Assembly: GCA_947492375.1 (NCBI GenBank)
Contig: CANLMI010000003.1
Coordinates: 62,001-126,000, forward strand
From: an uncultured Kordiimonas sp.
GTDB taxonomy: Bacteria > Pseudomonadota > Alphaproteobacteria > Sphingomonadales > Kordiimonadaceae
Direction: 5' to 3'
DNA: 64,000 nt
This document shows, one piece after another, positions 9,068 through 17,227 of the stretch. The notes under the pieces are model-generated. The model was not told where the DNA came from, ran no database searches, and saw only the letters and a program-made list of their open reading frames with translations. Each line of letters starts with the position of its first letter. The first letter of the stretch is position 1. Both the position numbers and the translations under genes were made by a program.

Positions 9068-9601
9068 ATGGTGAGATCAGGTCTAAATAAAATTGTTTCA
9101 AGTGTCTTAGTGAATTTTATTGTGCTTTTTTTGACGGCGGGTTCTGTTGCTGCTTGTGTAACAGAAGAAGGGCAGAAAGTTGGCCCAAGCGGCGGTGTTT
9201 TACCTCGCTTTGTATCGCTTTCAGCGGATGAGGCAAATATGCGTACTGGGCCGGGTAGGCAATATCCTATCGAATGGGTTTATGCGCGCCGGGATCTTCC
9301 TTTGGAGGTGATTGATGAATTTGGCCCGTGGCGGCAGGTACGAGATAATGTAGGTACCGTTGGCTGGATGCATGTGATTTTACTGGATAATAAACGCACA
9401 GCGATGATTGCCGATGAAAAGCTACGCCTTTTTGAAGAGGCCTCTCAGGCATCTGAAGTAACTATTATTGCTGACCGAGGTGTGATTGGTTCTATTGAAT
9501 TTTGTAAAGATGTTTGGTGCAAGATCAATATTGATGGCACAAGTGGTTGGGCGGAGCGTAAATATTTGTGGGGTGTATATCCTTCTGAAGTCATAGAATA
9601 A
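9068..9601 (+). CDS. Exported protein with two SH3-like domains (DUF1058/SH3_4 type)
   Basis: A 177-residue exported protein. The N-terminal hydrophobic segment is followed by AGSVAAC; VAAC fits a lipobox, so it may be a lipoprotein, although a plain signal peptide is also possible. The mature part holds two bacterial SH3-like units: LPRFVSLSADEANMRTGPG through WMHVILL (about 45-100), and a second from about 105 to 170 ending GTSGWAERKYLWGVYP. Alphaproteobacterial relatives are thought to bind cell-wall material, but the function is not established. It stands as a single gene, divergent from the dehydrogenase. Confidence 0.8.
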   Translation: MVRSGLNKIVSSVLVNFIVLFLTAGSVAACVTEEGQKVGPSGGVLPRFVSLSADEANMRTGPGRQYPIEWVYARRDLPLEVIDEFGPWRQVRDNVGTVGWMHVILLDNKRTAMIADEKLRLFEEASQASEVTIIADRGVIGSIEFCKDVWCKINIDGTSGWAERKYLWGVYPSEVIE

Positions 9602-9626
9602 CTTTTACGAATCTATAGTTGATTAG

Positions 9627-9678
9627 TTGAGTAAAGAAGTGATAGTATTTATATAAAAACTTATATAAATACTATCAC
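9627..9678 (+). promoter_or_regulatory. Promoter with perfect 18-bp-arm palindrome, probable MarR operator
   Basis: GTGATAGTATTTATATAA (9639-9656) and its exact reverse complement (9661-9678) flank a 4-base spacer. A promoter reads TTGAGT (9627-9632), 17 bp, TATATA (9650-9655), placing the -10 box inside the left arm. Transcription would then start inside the palindrome, so it is more likely a DNA operator than an RNA hairpin. It ends 11 bp before the MarR-GNAT start codon. Confidence 0.65.
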
Positions 9679-9689
9679 TTTGAGGAAGT

Positions 9690-10646
9690 ATGGAACCGAC
9701 TGAAATATATTTTGAACTTGGTATTGGAACACGGATAAGGCGCCTGTATGAAACTTTAAGCGCGGATACTGATCGTTTGTATTCTGAGCAGAATTTAAAT
9801 TTTAAAGTTAGTTATTTCTATGTGATGTATGCTCTATCAAAAAATGATAGCTTGCCTATATCAGCAATATCAACGTTAGCCGGGTTTAGTCACTCTGCGG
9901 TTAGTCAAACGGTTAAAAAGCTGGTTACACTGGGGTATGTGCAGTTTGACGGCGCTAAGGATGGTAGGCAAAAACTCGTAAAATTAACCCCCGTTGGTGT
10001 CTCAATGCTTCAGTCGCTTAGCCCGCTTTGGAAGGCTTTTGAGACTGCTATGAAACAGATTTTAGCAGAATCGCCAAATAATTTTATGACGGCATTAACG
10101 GATGTTGAGGCTGCACTGGAACATAAGAGTTTTTATGACCGTGCAAAAACACAGATGGCCGATTTGCATAACAGGCGAACAATTCCAGATGTCGATATTG
10201 TCGCCTATGACAGGCAATATCAAAAGGCATTCTACGATTTAAATATATCTTGGCTTGAAAAATATTTTACAGTTGAACCGATTGATGAATTGGTTCTTTC
10301 CAATCCAGAAGGTCACATTCTTGGCAAAGGCGGGGAAATATTTTTTGCGTTACAAGGCACAAAAGTTTTGGGTGTGGTGGCGATGAAGTTGAACGGAAAT
10401 AACGTATTTGAACTTACAAAGCTTGCTGTAGACTCGGAGGTGCGTAGAGGTGGTGTTGGCAAAGCTTTGTGTATGAAAGTGATTGAACGTTTCAATGCCC
10501 GGGGCGGTAAATTGCTTTATCTTGAAACCAATACGCGTTTAGAAAATGCAATTCGTTTATATAAAAAAATAGGGTTTAAAGAATTACCAAACCCTATGGA
10601 CAGCCCATATGAACGCTCTAATTTCTATATGGAATGGCAAGGATAA
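9690..10646 (+). CDS. MarR-family regulator fused to a GNAT acetyltransferase
   Basis: A 318-residue two-domain protein. Residues 1-150 form a MarR winged helix-turn-helix domain (SAISTLAGFSHSAVSQTVKKLVTLGYVQF, then the wing DGAKDGRQKLVKLTPVG). Residues about 165-318 form a GNAT fold with an acetyl-CoA motif A (LTKLAVDSEVRRGGVGKALC) and the usual C-terminal YLETNTRLENAIRLYKKIGF. MarR-GNAT fusions are a known architecture, but the ligand and acetyl acceptor are generally unknown. A GAGGAAG ribosome-binding site precedes the ATG. The palindrome directly upstream suggests autorepression. The gene is followed after 6 bp by a second GNAT gene. Confidence 0.88.
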   Translation: MEPTEIYFELGIGTRIRRLYETLSADTDRLYSEQNLNFKVSYFYVMYALSKNDSLPISAISTLAGFSHSAVSQTVKKLVTLGYVQFDGAKDGRQKLVKLTPVGVSMLQSLSPLWKAFETAMKQILAESPNNFMTALTDVEAALEHKSFYDRAKTQMADLHNRRTIPDVDIVAYDRQYQKAFYDLNISWLEKYFTVEPIDELVLSNPEGHILGKGGEIFFALQGTKVLGVVAMKLNGNNVFELTKLAVDSEVRRGGVGKALCMKVIERFNARGGKLLYLETNTRLENAIRLYKKIGFKELPNPMDSPYERSNFYMEWQG

Positions 10647-10652
10647 GGCATA

Positions 10653-11111
10653 ATGGCAATCGTTATTGATTATGCGGTAAGTAAAGCGGATATCGAAGCA
10701 GTAAAAACCCTTTTTCAAACATATTCGCAGTGGCTTCCTATTGATTTGGAGTTTCAGGGCCTTAAAGATGAATTTGCCAATTTTCCAGCTGGCTATGAAT
10801 TTTTATTATTAGCTAAAAATATGGGTGAGCCTATCGGCGCAGTTGGCCTAAAAAAACATTCGAATGATATATGTGAAATGAAACGTTTGTTTGTTGATCC
10901 TAACATCCAGCGTTCTGGTGTTGGTGAAGCTCTCAGCGTTCGTTTGATAGCTGAGGCAAAAAAATACGGTTTTAAAAAGATGCTGCTTGATAGTTTGCGA
11001 AGGTTAAAGCCTGCTGTTGCCCTGTATCAGAAATTAGGATTCATTGAGATAGAACCATATAATTATAACCCTGAAGAGGATGTAATTTATATGGAATTAC
11101 CATTTAAATAG
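10653..11111 (+). CDS. GNAT-family N-acetyltransferase
   Basis: A 152-residue single-domain acetyltransferase. Motif A is ICEMKRLFVDPNIQRSGVGEALS (about 78-100), followed by the motif B helix and the C-terminal PAVALYQKLGFIEIEPY. The substrate is unknown. It begins 6 bp after the MarR-GNAT stop, and its likely ribosome-binding site (AAGGATAAGG) overlaps the end of that gene, so the two are translationally linked. Being paired with a fusion that has its own GNAT domain suggests a shared detoxification or small-molecule acetylation role (inference). Confidence 0.85.
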   Translation: MAIVIDYAVSKADIEAVKTLFQTYSQWLPIDLEFQGLKDEFANFPAGYEFLLLAKNMGEPIGAVGLKKHSNDICEMKRLFVDPNIQRSGVGEALSVRLIAEAKKYGFKKMLLDSLRRLKPAVALYQKLGFIEIEPYNYNPEEDVIYMELPFK

Positions 11112-11130
11112 CCACGGATCTCGCTTTATT

Positions 11131-11517
11131 ATGCGCAAAATTATAGATGAAGGTGATGCACAAAAGCTTTTCGCGTTAGAACAACGTTTAAGTGATCCAG
11201 ATATTCGAAGTAATCCTGAAGCGCTAGCTGAAATACTCCATGATGATTTTCAAGAGATTGGAGCTTCGGGGCGTTATTTCAGTAAGATGGATATCATCCG
11301 CTTATTAAAGAGCGAAAAAGAGTATGAAGCTTATGTAATTGAAGACTTTCAGGCGATTTATATAAGTGACGATGTGATCCAGATAGTATACCGAATTCCC
11401 GCTAGAGTGTCTCCCGGTGGTGAAGCCTACGCTGGTTCACTGCGCTCATCACTTTGGCTATATACTGGAAACAAGTGGCAGATTATTTTTCATCAAGGAA
11501 CGAAAGTTTCAAAGTAA
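11131..11517 (+). CDS. DUF4440/SnoaL-like (NTF2 fold) protein
   Basis: A 128-residue cytoplasmic protein of the NTF2-like superfamily, closest in appearance to DUF4440. It has an N-terminal helix (ALEQRLSDPDIRSNPEALAEIL), the HDDFQEIGASGRYFSKMDIIRLL cone-forming segment, and alternating strands ending RSSLWLYTGNKWQIIFHQGTKV. Family members are small-ligand binding proteins or enzymes, and none of these residues fixes an activity. It lies 19 bp after the GNAT gene and is the last gene before a terminator, so it is probably part of the MarR-controlled operon. Confidence 0.75.
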   Translation: MRKIIDEGDAQKLFALEQRLSDPDIRSNPEALAEILHDDFQEIGASGRYFSKMDIIRLLKSEKEYEAYVIEDFQAIYISDDVIQIVYRIPARVSPGGEAYAGSLRSSLWLYTGNKWQIIFHQGTKVSK

Positions 11518-11556
11518 AAGCCCCACAATTGAATTGCGGGGCTTAATTATTTTATC
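11518..11556. terminator. Bidirectional terminator between converging genes
   Basis: AAGCCCC (11518-11524) pairs with GGGGCTT (11538-11544), and CAATT/AATTG extend the stem inside. A T-rich tract follows on the plus strand, and TTTTACTTT follows on the minus strand. It sits between the NTF2-like gene and the nitronate-monooxygenase-like gene, which converge. Confidence 0.75.
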
Positions 11557-11571
11557 AGTATTCAGTGTGTA

Positions 11572-12966
11572 TTAATCGCCTGATGCGATACGATTAACGA
11601 GCTGTTTGACCGTTGGTACAAATCCGTTTGAATAAAATGGATCGCTGCCAAAACGGAATACATTGTGACCAGCAAACAAAAGATTTTCATTCACGCTGCC
11701 ATCATGAGCAACGTCATCCAGTGTCTTCTGAATGCAGAAGCTACGAGGGTCAGCAAGGCGGCCAGTTGAGTTTTTCTCATTATCGGCCCAGCTTGAAAAA
11801 CGACACTGGCTTAAGCACCCAACGCAGTCAGCTTGATCCTTGCGGATTTCAGCACCTTTTTCAGCGCCAACAAAAACCAATGTATCGTCGGGTGTTTTCA
11901 TCGCTTTTTCAAAGCCAGTCTTCACCCATTCCTGAATGCGGGCAACGGCTTCGCCGCGAACAAAATATTTTTTGCGCTCTAAAGTTACCTCAGTATTGAA
12001 CTCTTCATCCTGTTTGCTTCTGAAATCAACCTGACGTTCAGAACGATTGAGAAGTTCACCGAGGAAACTGTTTTTAACAGCGCTTGAAAAGAAGCCTGTT
12101 GGGCTAAAGTTCTGTAAGAGAACATCACCTTTTTTCAGATTCAGGAGTTTTTGTTTCCACTTCTCTGAAATAGGGCTTTCTTTGGTGACAAGAGGGCGTG
12201 TGCCAAACTGAAAGACAATTGGTCCAAGTTCCTTATTATCAATCCAGTCCTTCCATTCCTTCAGGTTCCAGACACCGCCCGCCATAATAATAGGTACATG
12301 GTCAAGGCCAAGCTTGCGCATGATATTGCGCAGTTCAAGAACACGCGGGTATGGATCGCCTGGCTTGGTAGGGTCTTCAGCGTTTGAAAGGCCGTTATGA
12401 CCGCCGGCAAGCCACGGATCTTCATATACAACGCCGCCTAATAGCTCAGCGGTGTTTTTATAGGCACGCCGCCAAAGAGCATTGAAAGCACGGCCAGAGG
12501 ATACGATTGGGTAATAATGAACACCGTATTTCTGCGCTAGTTCAGCGAGCTTATATGGCATGCCGGCACCGCAAGTTACGCCGTGTACCATATCTTTGGT
12601 TTTCGCTAGAACTTCATGCAAGATGCGTTGTGCACCGCCCAGTTCCCAAAGCATGTTAATGTTAATCAAGCCCTCACCACGAGAAATTTCCCATGCTTTG
12701 CGTACTTGATCAATTGTCCCTTTGATCGAATAATCAACCATTTCATCGTGGCGGTCACGGCGGGTACGGCCATTGTACTCGTGTTCAATGGTATTGCCGT
12801 GTGCATCATAACTATCTGCAATAACTGCTGATATGGTACCAATTCCGCCAGCTGCCGCCCATGGTCCCGATGACGCGCCAGTTGAAATTGCTACACCTTT
12901 ACCACCTTCAATCAGGGGTAAAACATCTTTGCCGCCAAGCTTGATAGAGTTTAAGCTGAAACTCAT
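11572..12966 (-). CDS. NAD(P)H-dependent flavin oxidoreductase, nitronate monooxygenase family
   Basis: TIM-barrel FMN enzyme of about 464 residues related to nitronate monooxygenase and FabK. Seen are the N-terminal ISTGASSGPWAAAGGIGTISA, the substrate-loop region HGVTCGAGMPYKLAEL, the phosphate-binding stretch GGVVYEDPWLAGGHNG, and VPIIMAGGVW with QFGTRPL. The C-terminal half has a cysteine cluster (CVGCLSQCRFSSW plus a later Cys), as in longer family members; its role is unknown. I chose the ATG at 12966 because the upstream ATG at 12981 contains the ribosome-binding site (GGGAG) in its own codons. An inverted repeat lies about 65-100 bp upstream. Confidence 0.8.
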   Translation of the reverse strand: MSFSLNSIKLGGKDVLPLIEGGKGVAISTGASSGPWAAAGGIGTISAVIADSYDAHGNTIEHEYNGRTRRDRHDEMVDYSIKGTIDQVRKAWEISRGEGLININMLWELGGAQRILHEVLAKTKDMVHGVTCGAGMPYKLAELAQKYGVHYYPIVSSGRAFNALWRRAYKNTAELLGGVVYEDPWLAGGHNGLSNAEDPTKPGDPYPRVLELRNIMRKLGLDHVPIIMAGGVWNLKEWKDWIDNKELGPIVFQFGTRPLVTKESPISEKWKQKLLNLKKGDVLLQNFSPTGFFSSAVKNSFLGELLNRSERQVDFRSKQDEEFNTEVTLERKKYFVRGEAVARIQEWVKTGFEKAMKTPDDTLVFVGAEKGAEIRKDQADCVGCLSQCRFSSWADNEKNSTGRLADPRSFCIQKTLDDVAHDGSVNENLLFAGHNVFRFGSDPFYSNGFVPTVKQLVNRIASGD

Positions 12967-13028
12967 TAAAATCTCCCACACATTAAGCTAGCGATGCTTT
13001 TATAGAAATACTCAGTACTATATATATA

Positions 13029-13065
13029 ACTATGTCGACACGATATTACACCATGTCGACTTAGT
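13029..13065 (-). promoter_or_regulatory. Inverted repeat upstream of the nitronate monooxygenase-like gene
   Basis: ACTATGTCGACA (13029-13040) and TGTCGACTTAGT (13054-13065) match as an inverted repeat at 11 of 12 positions with a 13-base spacer. Each arm has a palindromic GTCGAC core, and the two cores are about 23 bp apart, close to two helical turns. This looks like an operator for a dimeric or tetrameric regulator. No regulator gene is adjacent. Confidence 0.4.
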
Positions 13066-13096
13066 ATATGGTTAATTTAATATTATATCGAACTTG

Positions 13097-13126
13097 AACA
13101 GAAGCTGAATAAATCCTGCTTCTGTT
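13097..13126 (-). terminator. Terminator-like hairpin after pnp
   Basis: AACAGAAGC (13097-13105) pairs perfectly with GCTTCTGTT (13118-13126) around a 12-base loop, starting 13 bp after the pnp stop. The minus-strand tail is not T-rich (the plus-strand tail has GTTTT), so it may act as an mRNA-stabilising stem rather than a strict terminator. Confidence 0.45.
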
Positions 13127-13139
13127 GTTTTACGATATT

Positions 13140-15317
13140 TTAATCGCGAGGTTTACCCTTGCCTTTACCGCCGCCTGATGGGCCTGATTTTGGCGGGCGT
13201 GCATCTGGGTTTTCTTCACCTGTTTCCTGATCAACAACACGCATTGAAAGGCGTACTTTACCGCGTCCATCAATCTCCAGGCATTTAACAAAGACTTCGT
13301 CGCCTTCTTTAACGACATCAGTTACTTTCTCAACGCGCTCTTCAACAAGTTCAGAGATATGCACGAGACCGTCACGTGATCCCATGAAGTTAACAAAGGC
13401 GCCAAAGTCCATAATACGAACAACTTTACCTTTATAGATTACGCCAACTTCTGGTTCTGCAACGATGCCCATGATCCACTCTTTAGCGGCTTCGATTTGT
13501 GCGCCATCGCTTGAAGCAATATTGATAGTACCGTCATCGTCGATATTAACTTTTGCACCAGTTTTTTCGACGATTTCACGGATAACTTTACCACCAGTAC
13601 CGATAACTTCACGGATTTTGTCTGATGGGATTTTAAAGCTTTCGATACGTGGTGCGTGAGCTGAAAGTTCAGTCCGTGCACCTGTAAGGGCTTTGTTCAT
13701 CTCATCAAGGATGTGCGCGCGGCCACCACTGGCTTGCTCGAGCGCAGTTTCCATAATCTCGCGTGTGATACCAGTAATTTTGATATCCATTTGAAGAGCA
13801 GTGATACCCTCAGATGTGCCAGCCACTTTAAAGTCCATGTCACCAAGATGATCTTCGTCGCCGAGGATATCAGAAAGAACAGCGAAATCATCGCCTTCTT
13901 TGATAAGGCCCATAGCAATACCAGAAACAGGGCGACTGATTGGAACACCAGCATCCATCATTGCAAGTGATGAACCACATACGCTCGCCATTGATGACGA
14001 ACCATTTGATTCTGTAATTTCAGAAACAATACGGATTGTATATGGGAAATCTTCTTTGGTTGGAAGAACTGCGTTTACTGCACGCCAAGCAAGTTTACCG
14101 TGGCCAACTTCGCGGCGGCCTGTAAAGCCTACACGGCCACATTCGCCAACAGAGAATGGCGGGAAGTTATAATGCAACATGAAGTTCGAACGGTAGCTAC
14201 CATCGAGGTTATCAATGATCTGCTCGTCTTCTGCTGTACCAAGCGTTGCTACGACAAGGGCTTGTGTTTCACCGCGTGTAAAGAGTGATGAACCGTGCGA
14301 GCGCGGTAGTGTTCCAACTTCTGAAACGATCGAGCGAACTTGATCAAGCGATCTGCCGTCAATACGTTTGCTTGTAGAGAGGATATTGCCGCGAACGATT
14401 GAGCTTTCGAGCTTTTTAATCAAATCACCAACAACAGTTGTGCTTAGATCATCATTTTCTTCAAGGTCAGTTGCGAGTGCTTCGAAAACTTTTTCTTTAA
14501 CTTCAGCGATTTTCTTGGAACGTTCTTGTTTTACCACAAGGCCGTATGCATTACGCAGATCAGCTTCAGCGATTTCGGCAATTTTTGCTTTTGTTGCGCT
14601 AAAGTCTGGGCCTTCAGGAAGTTCCCAAGGATCTTTTGCGGCAACTTCAGCCAAATCGATGATCGCGCCAATTACTTTTTGCATTTCATCATGGCCGAAC
14701 ATAACAGCACCGAGCATGATATCTTCAGAAAGCTCTTTCGCTTCTGATTCCACCATAAGAACAGCGTCATGTGTACCGGCAACAGAAAGCTCAAGTTCGC
14801 TTTCCTTAATCTCTTCAATCGTCGGGTTAAGAATATATTCGCCGTCTTTGTAACCAACTTTGGCTGCACCAATTGGGCCAAGGAACGGGATACCAGATAG
14901 TGTAAGGGCCGCTGATGCGCCGATCATTGCAACGATGTCTGAATCGTTCTCAAGGTCGTGGCTAACAACAGTACAGATCACTTGTACTTCGTTTTTAAAC
15001 CCGTCTGGGAAAAGCGGACGGATAGGGCGGTCAATCAGGCGTGAAACCAGTGTTTCTTTTTCAGTAGGGCGGCCTTCGCGTTTGAAGAAGCCACCAGGAA
15101 TTTTACCTGCCGCATAATATTTTTCTGTATAGTTTACAGTTAATGGGAAGAAATCCTGCCCCGGCTTAACTGAGCGTGCGCCAACAACTGTACATAAAAC
15201 AGTTGTGTCGCCGTAAGTTGCCATAACAGCGCCGTCTGCCTGTCTTGCAATATGGCCTGTTTCCAGTGTGAGCGTGCGACCGCCCCATTCTATTTCTCGT
15301 TTATGTATATCAAACAT
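13140..15317 (-). CDS. pnp: Polyribonucleotide nucleotidyltransferase (PNPase)
   Basis: Phosphorolytic 3'-5' exoribonuclease and degradosome component, 725 residues (the family is usually about 700-715). Domains in order: RNase PH-like core 1 ([19 protein letters not shown]), an alpha-helical linker, RNase PH core 2 ([17 protein letters not shown], the catalytic-core segment [18 protein letters not shown], and [20 protein letters not shown]), a KH domain ([15 protein letters not shown], about 565-580) and an S1 domain (about 625-695), then a Gly/Lys-rich tail. It follows rpsO in the usual order and has a structured leader. Confidence 0.98.
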   Translation of the reverse strand: MFDIHKREIEWGGRTLTLETGHIARQADGAVMATYGDTTVLCTVVGARSVKPGQDFFPLTVNYTEKYYAAGKIPGGFFKREGRPTEKETLVSRLIDRPIRPLFPDGFKNEVQVICTVVSHDLENDSDIVAMIGASAALTLSGIPFLGPIGAAKVGYKDGEYILNPTIEEIKESELELSVAGTHDAVLMVESEAKELSEDIMLGAVMFGHDEMQKVIGAIIDLAEVAAKDPWELPEGPDFSATKAKIAEIAEADLRNAYGLVVKQERSKKIAEVKEKVFEALATDLEENDDLSTTVVGDLIKKLESSIVRGNILSTSKRIDGRSLDQVRSIVSEVGTLPRSHGSSLFTRGETQALVVATLGTAEDEQIIDNLDGSYRSNFMLHYNFPPFSVGECGRVGFTGRREVGHGKLAWRAVNAVLPTKEDFPYTIRIVSEITESNGSSSMASVCGSSLAMMDAGVPISRPVSGIAMGLIKEGDDFAVLSDILGDEDHLGDMDFKVAGTSEGITALQMDIKITGITREIMETALEQASGGRAHILDEMNKALTGARTELSAHAPRIESFKIPSDKIREVIGTGGKVIREIVEKTGAKVNIDDDGTINIASSDGAQIEAAKEWIMGIVAEPEVGVIYKGKVVRIMDFGAFVNFMGSRDGLVHISELVEERVEKVTDVVKEGDEVFVKCLEIDGRGKVRLSMRVVDQETGEENPDARPPKSGPSGGGKGKGKPRD

Positions 15318-15371
15318 TTAATACCTTTCGTGAACCCATCGGTCATATTCTATCTTTGCCGATATGGTTCT

Positions 15372-15448
15372 GACATGACCCCCTATGGGCATGTCCCGCT
15401 TTCAAATAATCCTGAACATTATGTTCAGGCGTTCAGTTTTAGAACTGA
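15372..15448 (-). promoter_or_regulatory. Structured pnp leader, three successive hairpins
   Basis: The 235-bp rpsO-pnp gap has, after the rpsO hairpin, three more inverted repeats: TCAGTT/AACTGA (15433-15448), CCTGAACAT/ATGTTCAGG (15411-15429, 9-bp arms and a 1-base centre), and GACATG/CATGTC (15372-15395) with CCC/GGG inside. In E. coli the pnp leader is a double-stranded RNase III target used for PNPase autoregulation. The same role is inferred here, not shown. The 15411-15429 dyad could instead be a protein-binding palindrome. Confidence 0.45.
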
Positions 15449-15512
15449 GTAAACCTGTTGTCAGGTACGTGACAATCGAATGTCAGTGGTTATGACTGAG
15501 GTCCCCAAAGTA

Positions 15513-15541
15513 GAAAGGCCGATCACAGGGATCGGCCTTTC
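15513..15541 (-). terminator. rpsO-pnp intergenic hairpin, attenuator or partial terminator
   Basis: A perfect 12-bp stem, GAAAGGCCGATC (15513-15524) with its complement (15530-15541), has a 5-base loop. It starts 11 bp after the rpsO stop and is followed on the minus strand by TACTTT. This is the position of the leaky rpsO terminator in other proteobacteria. Confidence 0.7.
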
Positions 15542-15552
15542 TTATCAGTATT

Positions 15553-15822
15553 TTATTTTCTGAGGCCAAGGCTGCTGATCAACGTTTGGTAACGTGATAC
15601 GTCCTTGCGCTTCAAATAATCCAGCAGACTGCGGCGCTGGTTAACAAGCTTCAATAGGCCACGACGAGAGTGGTTGTCTTTTTTGTGCTCTTTGAAGTGG
15701 TCTGTAAGGTTTGCAATGCGCTTTGAAAGAATAGCTACCTGAACCTCTGGGGAACCTGTGTCGCCTTCTTTAGTTGCGTATTCGCTAATTACACTTTGCT
15801 TTTCTTCAGCAGTAATCGACAT
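15553..15822 (-). CDS. rpsO: 30S ribosomal protein S15
   Basis: A primary rRNA-binding protein of the 30S subunit that binds the 16S central domain; 89 residues, the exact family length. I chose the ATG at 15822 ([16 protein letters not shown]) because it matches the conserved S15 N-terminus and has an AGGAGA site upstream; longer reading would run into truB. Conserved segments are [33 protein letters not shown] and [13 protein letters not shown]. It lies 16 bp downstream of truB and upstream of pnp in the conserved operon. Confidence 0.98.
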   Translation of the reverse strand: MSITAEEKQSVISEYATKEGDTGSPEVQVAILSKRIANLTDHFKEHKKDNHSRRGLLKLVNQRRSLLDYLKRKDVSRYQTLISSLGLRK

Positions 15823-15838
15823 CGTCTTCTCCTGTTGT

Positions 15839-16738
15839 TTATATGTTGAAGACCCGCAGGGGGCGTATTTGCCCTTCTTCTGAATGTGCCATCGCCAGAG
15901 GCGTGTCATTCACTATCAGCACAATTGTGCCCTGCTTGGCTGTAGAGTGTTGGATTGAACGACCAAATCTTATGTCGTCTGCTTCCTTTTCCGTTACGGC
16001 AACCGCCGGGATGTCGTCCAGCGCTGTCGTGATCGGAAGTACGTAATCCACAGCGCGCGCACTATGGCTTAAGTCATTTAAATTTTCCAGTGAAATCGCA
16101 TGGCCCAGTGTAAATGGCCCTACTTTCGTGCGGCGAAGCATAGTTACATAGCCATATGTGCCGAGTTTGTAGGCCAAATCACGGGCGAGAGAGCGCACAT
16201 ATGTGCCTTTGCCGCATTGAACGCGGAAAGTTGTTTCATGAGTTTCAGGGGTATTGTCAATAATGCTAAGTGATTGAATTTCAATATTTCTTGGCTTTAT
16301 TTCAACATCTTTACCTTCGCGGGCAAGAGCATAGGCGCGCTTACCATCTATTTTAATTGCGCTATAGGCGGGTGGTATCTGTGAAATTGTTCCAGTAAAC
16401 TCGGAGAGGATAGCTTGAATAGCTGATTGCGTGGGAATGGCCCCATTTTCATGGATGGCAGTGCCTTCGCTATCAAGCGAATCGGTTTCAATGCCCCATT
16501 TTACCGTAAAATCATAGCCTTTGGTTGCGTCCACAATATAGGGCATTGTCTTGGTCGCTTCACCAAGGCCTATGGGTAAAATGCCACTCGCCAGTGGGTC
16601 TAGAGTGCCGCCGTGGCCAACCTTCTGTGCGTTGGTTGCGCGCTTAATGGCACCGACAACTTTTGCACTTGTGATACCGAGTGGTTTGTCAATGACTAGC
16701 CAGCCATTAACTTTATCGCCTTTGCGTTTACGCGCCAT
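15839..16738 (-). CDS. truB: tRNA pseudouridine(55) synthase
   Basis: Forms pseudouridine 55 in the T-loop of tRNAs; 299 residues from the ATG at 16738 ([19 protein letters not shown]). The catalytic aspartate is in [19 protein letters not shown] (about residues 40-58). The [27 protein letters not shown] and [14 protein letters not shown] motifs are also present, followed by a C-terminal PUA-like region. An upstream in-frame start would overlap rbfA and is not needed. It lies 7 bp after rbfA and 16 bp before rpsO. Confidence 0.96.
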   Translation of the reverse strand: MARKRKGDKVNGWLVIDKPLGITSAKVVGAIKRATNAQKVGHGGTLDPLASGILPIGLGEATKTMPYIVDATKGYDFTVKWGIETDSLDSEGTAIHENGAIPTQSAIQAILSEFTGTISQIPPAYSAIKIDGKRAYALAREGKDVEIKPRNIEIQSLSIIDNTPETHETTFRVQCGKGTYVRSLARDLAYKLGTYGYVTMLRRTKVGPFTLGHAISLENLNDLSHSARAVDYVLPITTALDDIPAVAVTEKEADDIRFGRSIQHSTAKQGTIVLIVNDTPLAMAHSEEGQIRPLRVFNI

Positions 16739-16745
16739 GATATTC

Positions 16746-17168
16746 TTATTCGTTTTCTGATGAAGTCTCATCAGGTTGATCAAGATCACGGCTTACACGC
16801 GGGTCACGCAGTAATGTTTCGATATGGCTGGCTTCATCAAAGCTTTCATCCAATAGAAACTTAAGCCGTGGCATATATTTCATATGCACCATTTTACTCA
16901 TGAGGCCGCGAATATGGGCGCTATTGCGATTGAGGGCTTTGGTGATTTTTGTGTCCGGGTCACCGCCTAAAGGCATAACAAATACTGTTGCGTTCCGTAG
17001 ATCAGGGCTTACACGCACTTCTGACACAGAAATAGAAGTTCCATTAAGGTCTGTGTCTTGTACGTCGCCGCGCATCAAAATCGTAGAGATGGCATGGCGG
17101 ATATTTTCACCTACCCGTAAAAGGCGTAGACTTGGTCCGCCCGATCCATTTTGATCAGATTTACCCAT
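16746..17168 (-). CDS. rbfA: 30S ribosome-binding factor A
   Basis: Late 30S maturation factor that binds the 16S 5' region and is needed for cold adaptation; 140 residues. The KH-like fold is shown by LRVGENIRHAISTILMRGDV, ISVSEVRVSPDLRNATVFVMPLG and the C-terminal KYMPRLKFLLDESFDEASHIETLL. The acidic C-terminal tail (DQPDETSSENE) resembles that of other family members. It lies in the infB-rbfA-truB order, 59 bp after infB. Confidence 0.96.
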   Translation of the reverse strand: MGKSDQNGSGGPSLRLLRVGENIRHAISTILMRGDVQDTDLNGTSISVSEVRVSPDLRNATVFVMPLGGDPDTKITKALNRNSAHIRGLMSKMVHMKYMPRLKFLLDESFDEASHIETLLRDPRVSRDLDQPDETSSENE

Positions 17169-17227
17169 AAGATAAGAGCCTTATTCCCAATAGTCCTTAC
17201 TGTATTAGTTGGTTAGCGTTGAGCGCG

